From JBBECJ01 sp963763325 (GTDB lineage: Bacteria; Chloroflexota; Chloroflexia; Thermomicrobiales; CFX8): a stretch of DNA of 64,000 nucleotides. The stretch is from contig CAVXOL010000023.1 of NCBI GenBank assembly GCA_963763325.1, forward strand, positions 558,001 through 622,000. Direction: 5' to 3'. The position numbers and the translations under genes are program-made. The notes beneath the pieces are model-generated. The model did not search any database. It had not been told where the DNA came from and saw only the letters and a list, made by a program, of their open reading frames with translations. Positions 53,266-62,559 of this stretch are shown in pieces; position 1 is the stretch's first letter, and the number at the start of each line of letters is the position of its first letter.

Positions 53266-54546
53266 TCAATCCGCTGCATGCGCCACAACCGACGTCTTAC
53301 GCTCTGGCTGCCCTGCATCGCGAAGCTCCCGGACGCGACTGCCGCTCAGTCCGGCGGCAGAGATGACTGTCGTCGTCAGCACGATGAAGACGCGGATACC
53401 GAGCGCGGGTAATAGTAGTCCGGCCAGCGCGCCGCCGAGCGGATTGGTACCCTGCATCAGCATCCGAAGCAACGCGAATGTCCGGCCACGTAGGTGCTCC
53501 GGGATGATTGCCATCCGCAGTGTCTGTGCCCAAATCGTCAGCGGCGCGGTGAAGACGCCGTGCAGCGTGACACCCAGCAGCGCCAACCAGACATTCGACG
53601 CCAGCAACAGCAACAGCGCTGCACCGGAGAGAACCTCGGCGATGCAGATCAGCGTCCCGAGCGAGAGGCCAATCGCGATGCTACCGGCCAGCAGCGATGC
53701 CGCCATCTGGCCAACCGCCATCCCACCGAGGAGCAACCCGTACAGCTGCGGCCCACCGCCAAGCGTCCGCTCCGAATAGACCGGCAACCAGACAAACAGG
53801 AACCCCTGACCGATGTTGAATGACATGTACATCAGCGTCGTTGAGAGTAGAACGCGGTTGCCGGCCAGCAGCTGAAATGCGTCTCGAAGTGTCGAGTTGG
53901 CGACCTTTCGTGGCGCGCCACCCACGACATCAATCGTCCGAACCCGCACCAGCGCGAACGCGAAGATGGCATAGGTGAGCGCGTCGATCAGCAGGACCTG
54001 AGGTGCGCCGAACTGGGCGATCAGCACTCCGGCGATTGGCGGACCAACGACGCCGCCGATCGTGAACGACAGCACTTCGAGCGCATTGACCGTGACGAGC
54101 TGCTCGCGAGGAACGATCGAAGGAAGCAGCGACGGCCCGCCAGCCAGCGAGATCATGAACAGCAGCCCGTAGACGGCCGCGACGGCATAGATGTGCCAGA
54201 GCGCGAGCTGGCCGAGCGCGTCCAGAAGCGGGATCAGCGCGACTGCCCCTCCGCGCACGAGCGCGTCGACCAGCATCACCATCCGGCGGTCGAACCGATC
54301 GAGCAGCGCCCCGGCCAGCAACCCACCAACCAGCACCGGTGCGACGAAGCAGACCGAGAGCAGACCGAGCGCCCGTGTCGAATCAGTCTCGGCGAAGACG
54401 TACCAGATCAGTGCGACGCGCGTCATCGCATCGCCGACACTGGAGAGCGAGAACCCGATCCAGAACCAGCGAAACGACGTGTTCGCGAAGACACGGCGGT
54501 AATTGTCAAGCGCCACAGCAATCCCCCGGAAAACGTCGGCGATCAT
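53266..54546 (-). CDS. MFS transporter
   Basis: A 426-residue permease with about twelve hydrophobic helices and the loop motif GALLDRFDRRMVM typical of the MFS_3 (enterobactin exporter-like) group. Its substrate is not predictable; relatives export siderophores or drugs. ATG 54546; no strong ribosome-binding sequence. Divergent from the WYL-domain regulator at 54646, which may regulate it, an inference from position. Confidence 0.88.
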   Translation of the reverse strand: MIADVFRGIAVALDNYRRVFANTSFRWFWIGFSLSSVGDAMTRVALIWYVFAETDSTRALGLLSVCFVAPVLVGGLLAGALLDRFDRRMVMLVDALVRGGAVALIPLLDALGQLALWHIYAVAAVYGLLFMISLAGGPSLLPSIVPREQLVTVNALEVLSFTIGGVVGPPIAGVLIAQFGAPQVLLIDALTYAIFAFALVRVRTIDVVGGAPRKVANSTLRDAFQLLAGNRVLLSTTLMYMSFNIGQGFLFVWLPVYSERTLGGGPQLYGLLLGGMAVGQMAASLLAGSIAIGLSLGTLICIAEVLSGAALLLLLASNVWLALLGVTLHGVFTAPLTIWAQTLRMAIIPEHLRGRTFALLRMLMQGTNPLGGALAGLLLPALGIRVFIVLTTTVISAAGLSGSRVRELRDAGQPERKTSVVAHAAD

Positions 54547-54645
54547 CCCTGTCGAGGACCACCGTATCCGCCAATCGATGACACCGTTGTGTCAGGTTTT
54601 CCGTGCGAGAATCTGTCGAGGCACACTCGTGGAAGGGCTGAATGG

Positions 54646-55689
54646 ATGCGGAGAACCGACCGACTGCTCGGCATCATGCTGAGGCTCCGTTCTGGCAGGG
54701 TTGTGACGGCGGCAGAGCTGGCAACTCAGTTCGAGGTATCGCAGCGGACGCTCTATCGAGACATGGAGACGCTGTCTTCGCTGGGCGTGCCGGTCTACTC
54801 CGAGCAGGGCCGGAACGGTGGCTTCCGCCTGCTGGATGGCTATTTCCTGCCGGCGATCAGCTTCAGCCAGGCAGAGGCAGTCTCACTACTCCTTGGGTTG
54901 GCCGTCCTGGAGCGGATGCGCTCGCGACCATTCGCGGCTGGACTGGAGACAGCCGTAGCGAAGATGCTGGCGGCAATGCCAGGACACCTCAGCAAGCAGC
55001 TGGCGAACGCCGGGACGTTTCTCGGCGTCGAGCGCAGCGCCGAGGATGCATTCCACCGCGAACTGGCAGAGCCGCCACTCCCTGACCCAGCAAGCGCGGC
55101 CGAACAACGCGCGATCGACGGCTTCCTGAAAGCGCTCCTCGACGGTGCGAATGTTTCGCTCGAATACCAATCGCCGTACCGCCAGTCAATAGCGTCGGCC
55201 ACCGTCGTACCGCGCGGTCTGTTCTGGGACCGCGACCGCTGGTACCTCGTCGGCGATCGGCTCGAACCTGCTCCGGGACGACGTCTCTGGCGAGCCGACC
55301 GAGTCCTTGCAATCCACGAGGTTGATCGGCGCAGCGCCGGAGCTGAACGATTCGATATCCAGGAGATGCTCGGCCGGGAGTGGCTGGCCGATGCTATGAA
55401 TCAGTGGGCCGAGGACGCGCCCGTCCGGATTCGAATCACACGGTCGCAAGCCGATCTGCTGCATGCCGACTGGTACTACCGCCATGCGCAATATGAGGAA
55501 CGGCCGGACGGTGATGTCGTCATCCGCTTCGGTCAGGACCGGCAAGCCGTCGTAATGGAATTGCTGCGCTGGATCGGCCCTGGGGCCGAGCTACTGGAAC
55601 CTCCCGAGTGGCGCGCGGCATTCGTCAACGACCTGCAGCAGATGTTATCGGTGTATTCGGAAGGGGGCGAAACCGTCACAATAGCGTAA
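54646..55689 (+). CDS. YafY-family regulator (HTH + WYL domain)
   Basis: A 347-residue protein. N-terminal DeoR/HTH_11 helix-turn-helix (about 1-60: VTAAELATQFEVSQRTLYRDMETL), then a WYL domain (about 150-240) with DRWYLVGDRLE and the C-terminal WCX-like part. WYL domains sense nucleic acid or other ligands. ATG 54646 is taken, since the frame open upstream runs into the divergent MFS gene; AAGGG lies before. Divergent from the MFS transporter. Confidence 0.88.
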   Translation: MRRTDRLLGIMLRLRSGRVVTAAELATQFEVSQRTLYRDMETLSSLGVPVYSEQGRNGGFRLLDGYFLPAISFSQAEAVSLLLGLAVLERMRSRPFAAGLETAVAKMLAAMPGHLSKQLANAGTFLGVERSAEDAFHRELAEPPLPDPASAAEQRAIDGFLKALLDGANVSLEYQSPYRQSIASATVVPRGLFWDRDRWYLVGDRLEPAPGRRLWRADRVLAIHEVDRRSAGAERFDIQEMLGREWLADAMNQWAEDAPVRIRITRSQADLLHADWYYRHAQYEERPDGDVVIRFGQDRQAVVMELLRWIGPGAELLEPPEWRAAFVNDLQQMLSVYSEGGETVTIA

Positions 55690-55816
55690 CAGTCGGTCCA
55701 TCCCCCCTTCCAATGCGTGATGCCGATTACTACGATGGAGAGCAATTGTGGAGGTGGAGTCCGTCACGTTCGATGAAGACCACTGCGGCAACGGAGCCGC
55801 GAGTTGATAAGGGCAA

Positions 55817-56221
55817 ATGATGATGACGGCACTAATTCAGATCCAGACATGTCGCCAACTGGCCGTCTACGGCGATCTCGTGCTCGATATCAGCGGTGAG
55901 CACGCAATTGTCGGAGGCTACGAGGTCATCCTGCAGCAGTCAGACTGGGCGATCCTCACGCGCCTGGCAGCGGCGAATGGTGCATTCATCCGTGCCAGCG
56001 ATCTGCTGGAGGAAATCTGGGGCGACGACATGTGTGACGACCCGATGTTCCTGCGATCGTGGGTACGCCGACTGAACGATCGCCTGCGTAGTTGCTGTTC
56101 CGGCCGTCCGCTGATCGACACGATCCCGGGTTGCTACCGTCTGCTCTCGCCGGCTGAGTGGGGTGATCAAATCCAGCACACCACCCGTCAGCGGACAACG
56201 CGTACCCTCTCGAACGCCTGA
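55817..56221 (+). CDS. Orphan winged-helix protein (Trans_reg_C-like)
   Basis: A 134-residue protein made almost only of an OmpR/PhoB-type winged helix (about 20-115: SDWAILTRLAAANGAFIRAS, RSWVRRLNDRLR, PGCYRLL). It has no receiver or other sensor domain. Three consecutive ATG codons at 55817, 55820 and 55823 follow AAGGGCAA; which is used is not clear. Its 3' end overlaps the convergent decarboxylase gene. May be a small DNA-binding regulator. Confidence 0.72.
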   Translation: MMMTALIQIQTCRQLAVYGDLVLDISGEHAIVGGYEVILQQSDWAILTRLAAANGAFIRASDLLEEIWGDDMCDDPMFLRSWVRRLNDRLRSCCSGRPLIDTIPGCYRLLSPAEWGDQIQHTTRQRTTRTLSNA

Positions 56222-57658
56222 TCGGCCATTCCTGAGACGTACATTCCCTCCTCGATACCGGCGCGCAGGTAATCGATGACGTCCGTTGTCAGCCGCTCAC
56301 CGGGAGCGACGAGCGGGATACCCGGCGGGTATGGTGTGATGCTCTCAGCGCTGACTCGCCCGGCAGCATCGCTGACCAGTACGAACTCTGCGTCAGCCAT
56401 GAACGCCTGTCGCGGCGTCAGTTCCGCGACCTGCCCAAAGATCAGATCTCCGCTGGACCGTGCCGAAACAGCGTGACGTGGGGGTTTGCGCAGCCCGGTC
56501 AATGCACGGAACCCGGCAATTGCTCTTTCGACCGAACTATCATCGTCGCCGATCGTGACCAACAGCATCACAGAGAGCAGATCACTCATCTCCACGTAAA
56601 CGCCATCCGAGTGCCTCAGAGCATGCTCGACCTCGTAACCAGTCAGTCCCAACTGGTGGACATCGACAATAATGCGGGTCGGGTCGAACCCGGCCCCCGG
56701 CCTCCCCGCGATAATCTCAGGTGACAGAACCTCCAACCCGCCGATCGCTGCCAAACCGTCCCGCAGCCGTGAGGCATGCGCGAGCGTCTCTTCAAGCAGA
56801 CGGCGGCCGTCGAGCGCCATCTGGCGGCGGCTGGCATCGAGCGAGGCAAAGATCAGCGCCGACGGGCTGGTGGTCTGGACCATGTCGACGATCGTTCCCA
56901 ATCGCTCAAGGTCCAGCTGGCCCGCACGAGCTACCAACGTTGAAGACTGCGTCAGACCTGCCAGCATCTTATGGGTACTGGAAACGGCAGCGTCTGCGCC
57001 GGATTGCATCGCTGAGGCCGGCAGGTCGGGATGGAAGTGGAAGTGCGGCCCCCAGGCCTCGTCAACCAGTAACGGCACGCCTCGCCCGTGACAGATTGCG
57101 GAGATCGAGGCCAGGTCGCTGGTGATACCGACGTACGACGGGCTGACGAGGACAACCGCTTTCGCCTGAGGGTGAATGTCCAGCGCACCGGCGACAGCCG
57201 CCGGCTCAATGTCCAGTGGCAGGTTGCGTTCATCATCGAGGGCCGGGATCAGGTAGTGCGGACGTGCGCCAGTGAAGACCAGCCCGGCCAGCAGCGATTT
57301 GTGCAGCATTCGCGAGACGATGACGGTGTCGCCGTCGGTACAGGTGGCCAGTAGCATCGCCAGGTTACCGGTCGTGCTGCCGTTGACAAGGAAGCGCGCG
57401 TCATCACCTCCGTAGGCGGCAGCCGCCATGCTCTCGGCCTCACGCAATAGCCCGAGCGAGATGTGGGTCGTATCGACGCCACCGGCGTGGGGAACATCGA
57501 GCGCGAGTATGTCTGGCCAGAGCGTGCGCATCGACTCCGGAGCACCTCGGCCGCGCTTGTGGCCAGGAGTCGAGAACGGCACAGTGTCCGCACCGGCGAA
57601 CGCTGCCAGCGCCTCGAAGAACGGTGCTCGTCTCTGGTCCAGGGTAGTCGCCTTCCAT
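56188..57658 (-). CDS. Orn/Lys/Arg decarboxylase family protein, frame-interrupted near the start
   Basis: A fold-type I PLP decarboxylase, about 489 residues when corrected. The PLP lysine is in SSTHKMLAGLTQSS, DEAWGPHFHF binds PLP and PFSTPGHKRG is the N-terminal hallmark. The frame in the sequence starts at GTG 57582, but upstream codons reading DQRRAPFFEALAAFAGADT belong to the family; dropping one base of CCC near 57642-57644 gives an ATG start at 57658 (MEGDYLDQRR). Makes a diamine such as cadaverine or agmatine. Its end overlaps the convergent winged-helix gene. Confidence 0.85.
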
Positions 57659-57701
57659 GAATCACTTCATCCTGTCGGGATTGTCTCACACCGAACCTGC
57701 A

Positions 57702-57736
57702 GCGCCTGGCGCTGTCGAATTGACAGCGCCAGGCGC
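57702..57736. terminator. Hairpin downstream of the membrane protein gene
   Basis: A perfect 15-bp inverted repeat (GCGCCTGGCGCTGTC and its complement, 57702-57716 and 57722-57736) with a five-base loop, 24 bases past the stop of the gene at 57761. Very stable. No T run on the minus strand, so a pause or terminator is inferred. Confidence 0.65.
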
Positions 57737-57760
57737 CACGTACTATTGACCAGAGAAGGT

Positions 57761-58420
57761 TCATGCCGTCCGAGGAACCAAGGCTGACGACGGTAGCCGA
57801 AGCGTCCGAAGGGCCAGCGTAACGCTGAGGGCGATGAACCATGGCAATGTGAGGACAAACCCGAAGAACATGACCGGCGAGAGCATGATGACGAACAGCG
57901 GCAATCCTGACCAACCGAGCCAGCGCGGAATCCCGCCATGCAACAGTCCTGCGACTGACGTGGCACCGATCAGCACGGCCAGCGGTGGGCCAAAAACGTT
58001 CACGAAGTTCCAGTCCAGGGCGTAGAAGGTCTTGGCAACCTGAGTATCGTCGCCATAGTTGCCGATGACAGCACTGGCGATCTTGATCGAAATCGCGGCC
58101 AGCAGCGTGGCTGCAAAGAGCATCCCACCTGCCCATGCGGTCGCCGGCAGGAAGGTGCTGACCGACTCAGATCGCTGGAGTACCTGTCGCAGGTAACTGA
58201 CGAAAACAATCAGACAGGTGACTGCGGTCAGTGACAACCAGATCGAGAGATCTTGTCCGGTCGCATTGTCGGCCATGTACGTTGCGATTACTCCTGCCGG
58301 GTCGTCCGGACTCGGTGTGTCCGTGCCACCGGACATCACGAACGCCAAAACGTACAGCACGGTGAATGCGACGCCAGATAGCGCACCAATCCGTTCGAGG
58401 AGCAGCTCAGATCTTGACAC
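57761..58420 (-). CDS. Hypothetical six-helix membrane protein (DUF4386-like)
   Basis: A 219-residue integral membrane protein with about six helices; the pattern RIGALSGVAFTVLYVLAFVM followed by an acidic loop and later helices is that of DUF4386-like proteins. No functional residues are evident. GTG 58420 has AAGGAG six bases upstream. It follows SodC on the same strand after 36 bases, so they may be co-expressed. Confidence 0.7.
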   Translation of the reverse strand: MSRSELLLERIGALSGVAFTVLYVLAFVMSGGTDTPSPDDPAGVIATYMADNATGQDLSIWLSLTAVTCLIVFVSYLRQVLQRSESVSTFLPATAWAGGMLFAATLLAAISIKIASAVIGNYGDDTQVAKTFYALDWNFVNVFGPPLAVLIGATSVAGLLHGGIPRWLGWSGLPLFVIMLSPVMFFGFVLTLPWFIALSVTLALRTLRLPSSALVPRTA

Positions 58421-58456
58421 GTCGAACTCCTTCCATGTTCCGGGTTGTCAGGACAT

Positions 58457-58975
58457 TCAGAACGCGATGACGCCACAAGCAACACGTCCGCCGCTGTTGC
58501 CGGTCGGATGCGTGTGCAGGTCGTCCGGCCCCTCGTGGATGATCAGGGCGCTGCCATCAGCATCGTTGAGCGATAGCAGCCCGGCCGAGAGCGTGACGTT
58601 CTGGGTGTAGAGCGAGATGACTGCGATCCCAGCACGGTTCGCGGTGATGTTGCCCAGGTCACCAGCGTGATGCGGATGGTTCGCGCCGGTCGGATTGAAG
58701 TGACTCCCCGAGGCTCCAAAGTCGGGTGAACAGGCGCCGATAGCGTGGATGTGCATTCCATGCTGTCCAGCCGACAGGCCCCGGACGGCCACATGAATTC
58801 GGACGCCACCATCGTTGAGCTGGTGGAAGATCGCAATCCCGACGAATGCGCCGCTGGCATCGTAGATCTTCGCCGACGCCAACCGCCCGGACGTGTCCGC
58901 GAGTGCGGCCGAAGGCAGGCTGAGCAGAGCGACCAAAGCGACAAGGAGCAGGAGTCTCCGACGCAGGGTGTTCAT
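58457..58975 (-). CDS. Cu/Zn superoxide dismutase, exported
   Basis: A 172-residue protein with an N-terminal signal peptide (about 1-28, ending ALADTSG) and a Cu/Zn SOD domain. Copper and zinc ligands are in HGMHIHAIG, HPHHAGDLGN and the HTHPTGNSGG region, and the conserved disulfide cysteines in IGACSP and RVACGV. Removes extracellular superoxide. ATG 58975 with AAAGGA before it is used rather than a codon at 59041, which has no signal-peptide logic. Confidence 0.9.
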   Translation of the reverse strand: MNTLRRRLLLLVALVALLSLPSAALADTSGRLASAKIYDASGAFVGIAIFHQLNDGGVRIHVAVRGLSAGQHGMHIHAIGACSPDFGASGSHFNPTGANHPHHAGDLGNITANRAGIAVISLYTQNVTLSAGLLSLNDADGSALIIHEGPDDLHTHPTGNSGGRVACGVIAF

Positions 58976-59097
58976 CCCGATTCCTTTCTCGTCACACGCC
59001 GTGATCGGCACGCGCCTGCCACGTTCGTGGACTACGTGCATGCCGATACAGAACGCGAATCTGTCGCTGCTGTGACAGCGCCCGCCAAATCACCCCG

Positions 59098-59679
59098 TCA
59101 ACTCGACACGATGCGAATCGTATTGATCAGCAGCGCAAGCAATCCCGCGACGGTTGCCAGCACGAGGATGACGCTGACGACTCGCGACACGGCGATCGCT
59201 CGCAATCGATCGAGCGCTGGGAGACGATCCGGAGTCGCGACAGCCAACCGCGTCAACGGGACGCCGATCAGGACCAGCAGGACCAGCGGGGCTACGATGA
59301 CCGTGCCGATGCCTGGCTCGGTGACAGCGTGGATTGGGACCATGACGGTGTTGACGACGAGGGCCAGCATCGACACGATCAGCGCGATACCACCCAGGCC
59401 AACGGCGACCGCTCCGAGCATCATCGCTCCAATTCGAGTGGCTCGCCTTCCATCGGCAGAGACTGCTCGATCCATCCGTGGAACAAATGACGTCGCCAGC
59501 ATCCCAGCCGCCACGATAAGAACGGAGAACATTGCGATGTTCAGCAGAGGAGGTCCGAGGACGCGTAGATCATGGTTGTCGGCATCAACGACCGTCGCGC
59601 CAACGACCGCCAGGAGAAACAGCCCAAACGCAGCCGCACGCTGCCATCCGAAGCGCGGCAACCACGGAGCGACGAGCAA
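59098..59679 (-). CDS. C-terminal membrane part of an anti-sigma factor (frame-interrupted gene)
   Basis: About 195 residues with five or six hydrophobic helices, preceded by LLLLVAPWLPRFGWQRAA. The upstream half of the same gene (next entry) ends its reading frame at about 59680; removing one base (CTT to CT in minus sense) joins GSGVVIGIAAL to LLVAPWLPRFG in one membrane protein of about 380 residues. No own start codon with a ribosome-binding sequence is seen, so it is treated as the continuation. Confidence 0.65.
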   Translation of the reverse strand: MLVAPWLPRFGWQRAAAFGLFLLAVVGATVVDADNHDLRVLGPPLLNIAMFSVLIVAAGMLATSFVPRMDRAVSADGRRATRIGAMMLGAVAVGLGGIALIVSMLALVVNTVMVPIHAVTEPGIGTVIVAPLVLLVLIGVPLTRLAVATPDRLPALDRLRAIAVSRVVSVILVLATVAGLLALLINTIRIVSS

Positions 59680-60244
59680 GAGCAGCAATACCGATGACGA
59701 CGCCTGAGCCCATCGATTCCACAATCAGATTGATCGTCCCTTGAAGTGAAATCTGTCCGACCGGCTCACCGCTGCTCTCCGTAACGATCGTGACACCGGG
59801 GTTCTCACGTTGATACAGGTAGCCGCTGATGCGCATCGCGACCCTGCCACCGATCCCGCCGACGAGAGCGCCGGAGAGCATCCCGGCCAGGACGAATACA
59901 CCAATCAGCCGCAGGACAGCCGCGATCTGACCCAGCAGCAACCGATACCGCCGCGACGATGGCCGCACCGTTGTACCAGGGCCTTGCAGACGACCGGCTC
60001 CGGAGCCGTTCGGAAACGACACCAGGCCTGGCGTCACTGCCCCGGCCAACGTCTGCTCGACAAGTTCGTTCTCGAATCCAGCATCTGGTTGGGCAGGCTC
60101 ACGTAGTCGCCGAACGACGCGCAGCGTGTCGAGCAACAGCAGTTCGTCGTCATCGCCCTCAATATCGGGCGCCTGCTCGTTGTTCAGTGCATCGATCGCG
60201 TCATCAAGGCGACGTTCGAGGTCGCTCCAATCCCGAGCGCTCAT
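59680..60244 (-). CDS. Anti-sigma factor-like protein, N-terminal part
   Basis: About 188 residues to the frame loss: a soluble N-terminal region (1-110, rich in acidic residues) and the first membrane helix (about 115-135, GVFVLAGMLSGALVGGIGGR). The ATG at 60244 overlaps the stop of the ECF sigma gene by four bases (ATGA), the standard sigma/anti-sigma arrangement. No HxxxCxxC zinc motif is seen. In the sequence as given the frame then runs out of homology near 59680. Confidence 0.72.
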
Positions 60245-60783
60245 CGGGCGACCTCCGTCCTCAGCATCTCGCGCAAGTCCAGCAGTGCCCGGCGCTGAAT
60301 CTGCCTGACAGCGGCTGCATTGCGGCCCAGCAGATCAGCAACGTCCTGTGACGACCGGCCCTCGATAACTCGCATCTGGATCACTTGCCGCTGCTCCTCA
60401 GGCAAGCGGTTCAGCGCCAGGTGGACAGCAAGATCGTCGAGATCGGCCAGTGCAAGCTGCTCCGGGCCAGGGTCGCGTGTCGCCAGAAACGGCAAGTCAT
60501 CGACGTTGGCCGCAATCGGGCGACGCCGACGCCAGCGATCGCGCAGGAGATTCAACGCGACAGTCACCAGCAATCCGTGCATGGAATCTCCGCGATCATC
60601 GTATCGGTCGATGGCGCGGACGGCGCGCAGGAAGACCTCCTGGGTCAGGTCCTGCGCTTCGGCTCGATTCTGAACGGTACGGTAGATGAGATCGTAGATT
60701 GGTCGCCATTCAGTGCGGCAGATCGCTTCGATCTCCGCTCGTCCCCGCTGCTGTGTCTGCCGAACCACATTGCCGTCGTTCAT
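60241..60783 (-). CDS. ECF-family RNA polymerase sigma factor
   Basis: A 180-residue sigma factor of the ECF group: region 2 (DLIYRTVQNRAEAQDLTQEV, FLRAVRAIDRY) and region 4 (LNRLPEEQRQVIQMRVIEGR, SSQDVADLLGRNAAAVRQ). ATG 60783 is chosen near the start of region 2; the open frame continues further upstream. The anti-sigma gene overlaps the stop. It probably directs its own promoter; SOD and the membrane protein may belong to the regulon, but no consensus promoter could be seen. Confidence 0.9.
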   Translation of the reverse strand: MNDGNVVRQTQQRGRAEIEAICRTEWRPIYDLIYRTVQNRAEAQDLTQEVFLRAVRAIDRYDDRGDSMHGLLVTVALNLLRDRWRRRRPIAANVDDLPFLATRDPGPEQLALADLDDLAVHLALNRLPEEQRQVIQMRVIEGRSSQDVADLLGRNAAAVRQIQRRALLDLREMLRTEVAR

Positions 60784-60955
60784 CGTCACCGTCTCATCCG
60801 GGGGTGATGCTGATGAAGAACGTTGAGGGAGCGGGTTTGTGACAGATGCATCTCTGATGTGCTGGTTCGTGCGCGTATCATGACACGCGCGCAGGATCGG
60901 GCGCACGGTTGTGAGTGGGCGCTGGGGAAGTCAACACCATATGGAGGTAAGGAAA

Positions 60956-61372
60956 TTGGAGACGATTCGGATCGAAATCGGTGCGCTACGGTTCACGGCC
61001 CGCTTCGAGCGCGAGAAATCGCCGCAGACGTGCGCGGCGTTCGAGCGGCTCTTGCCGTTCACGAGCAAGATCATCCAGGCACGCTGGAGTGGAGAGTCCG
61101 CCTGGGTGCCACTTGGCAACTTCGACCTCGGCGTCGGCGAAGAAACGACGACGACGACGCCCGCTCCGGGTGAGATTCTGTTCTATCCGGCCGGAATCAG
61201 CGAAACGGAGATTCTCTTCCCATACGGGCAGACCTCGTTCGCCAGCAAGTTCGGACCACTGGCTGGGAACCACTTTCTGACCGTCATCGACGGCGCTGAC
61301 CGGCTATCTGACCTCGGCGATCTCGTCGTCTGGCATGGGGCGCAGGAGATCGTGTTCGACCGCGAGGCGTGA
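60956..61372 (+). CDS. DUF3830 cyclophilin-like protein
   Basis: A 138-residue protein of DUF3830, a cyclophilin-like beta barrel: IEIGALRFTARFEREKSPQT near the N-terminus, then FYPAGISETEILFPYG and FGPLAGNHFLTV. A TTG at 60956 with GGAGGTAAGGAAA before it is preferred to the ATG at 60941, which would contain that ribosome-binding sequence. The family appears with hydantoin and allantoin utilisation genes elsewhere; here it stands alone after the sigma factor. Function unknown. Confidence 0.8.
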   Translation: METIRIEIGALRFTARFEREKSPQTCAAFERLLPFTSKIIQARWSGESAWVPLGNFDLGVGEETTTTTPAPGEILFYPAGISETEILFPYGQTSFASKFGPLAGNHFLTVIDGADRLSDLGDLVVWHGAQEIVFDREA

Positions 61373-61415
61373 TGCAGACAACCAGATGGGTTGCCTGCAT
61401 CGCATCGTTTCAGCG

Positions 61416-62234
61416 TCAATCCGCCAGCGATGGCACTCGCGTGTCGAACTGGACCCGGTAGGCATCGTGAGTGGGGCCGTACCACTCGAACATCAGGTCA
61501 CCGTACCACTGGGCCCGCTCTGGGTCGGTATACCATCTGACACCCGTGTACTCGGCGGCCTTGAGGATGCCGAGGACGGCGTGGGTAATCTCATCATCGA
61601 CGAAGTCGGGGCCGAGTGGCGCGACGATCCAGCGTGCCAGATGGGCGGCGCTTCGGGTAGTTCGCTCACGATCGGCGGTGACCTGATAGGCGACATAGAA
61701 CATCGGCTGAATCTCAGGCAGCCAGTCGAGGTCGACATTCTCGTTGCGAACATAGGAGATGAAGGTTGCCAGGTCGGCCTCGTCCGGAACACGGACCGCC
61801 AGCCCGAACGGCAGCGAGCATCGACCCACGGCCGGCGCCATCGGCATCCCGGCGCCTGCCTCCATCCCCTCGCGCGTCGCCGCGTCGACCGCCAGCAGCC
61901 GGGCAGCCAGCCCACCTTCACCGGCAAGCCGCTCAGATTGTGCGACCGACTGCGCCATGTTCGTGAACGCGTCGTCCTCGGTCAGCGACGCGCAAGCCGC
62001 GTCGTAGAGTGCGGGGTCAGAGAACGCGATCAGCGCGCCGTGCTCATCGCCGGAGAGATGCAGCCCCCAGAGCGTCGCCGAGCCACGCAGACCGGCCGCG
62101 CCATCCGTCAGCGGTGCTGGCAGCGTGAAACCATAATCGACAAACAGCGTTGCTCCAGGAATCTCTGGAGGAGGAGCCATCCCGGCCACCGGCTGCGCCC
62201 AGACGAGACGAACGTCTTCGATGCCCGGTGTCGC
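61416..62234 (-). CDS. DegT/StrS aminotransferase-like protein, C-terminal part (frame-interrupted)
   Basis: About 270 residues with a fold-type I look: ATLFVDYGF and ATLWGLHLSGDEHGALIAFSD align with the SFH-K-GEGG segment of DegT proteins, but the PLP lysine position appears to be Ser or Gly. So it may bind a nucleotide-sugar-like ligand without being an aminotransferase. Joined to the next entry by removing one base near 62235, it forms one protein of about 380 residues. Its identity as DegT is tentative. Confidence 0.6.
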   Translation of the reverse strand, partial: ATPGIEDVRLVWAQPVAGMAPPPEIPGATLFVDYGFTLPAPLTDGAAGLRGSATLWGLHLSGDEHGALIAFSDPALYDAACASLTEDDAFTNMAQSVAQSERLAGEGGLAARLLAVDAATREGMEAGAGMPMAPAVGRCSLPFGLAVRVPDEADLATFISYVRNENVDLDWLPEIQPMFYVAYQVTADRERTTRSAAHLARWIVAPLGPDFVDDEITHAVLGILKAAEYTGVRWYTDPERAQWYGDLMFEWYGPTHDAYRVQFDTRVPSLAD

Positions 62235-62235
62235 A

Positions 62236-62559
62236 GGGATCCAGGTTGAGATCGGCGTCCAACTCAACGAATAGTGGCGTGCCGCCGGAGCGCTTGACTG
62301 CTTCCGAGAGCGGTCGGCGCGTATTGACCGGAATGCCGACCGGCTCCTTGCCAACGATGCCGAACGCGCGCATCAGCAGCTTCCGGGCGCGATCGGGATT
62401 GCGGACCAGCAGCATCGGCACGTCGGCCCCGAGATAGTGCACCCAGGCAGCCAGCGCCTGCTCCGCACTGACCTCGCGCAGCGGCGTATCAGCCGGCAAC
62501 GTCAGCAGATCATCGACTGATAGATGGGCTGGGTAGTCTGCAGACCGAACCGGCTGCAT
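62236..62559 (-). CDS. DegT/StrS aminotransferase-like protein, N-terminal part
   Basis: About 108 residues to the frame loss: MQPVRSADYPAHLSVDDLLT, then AWVHYLGADVPMLLVRNPDR and GIPVNTRRPLSEAVKRSG and PLFVELDADLN, consistent with the first, PLP-binding half of a DegT-like fold where the cofactor-binding face begins. The frame changes at CCCTGCGAC; deleting the T gives LNLDPATPGIEDV and a smooth continuation into the previous entry. Confidence 0.6.

Noticed and set aside
54193..54645. N-terminal extension of the WYL regulator back to 54193
   Set aside because: Lies opposite the MFS gene and has shadow composition. The helix-turn-helix begins at 54646, where a start codon with an upstream AAGGG is found.
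57249..58136. Long frame on the minus strand overlapping the decarboxylase and membrane protein genes
   Set aside because: Arg/Ser-rich shadow of two genuine genes; no family match and no ribosome-binding sequence.
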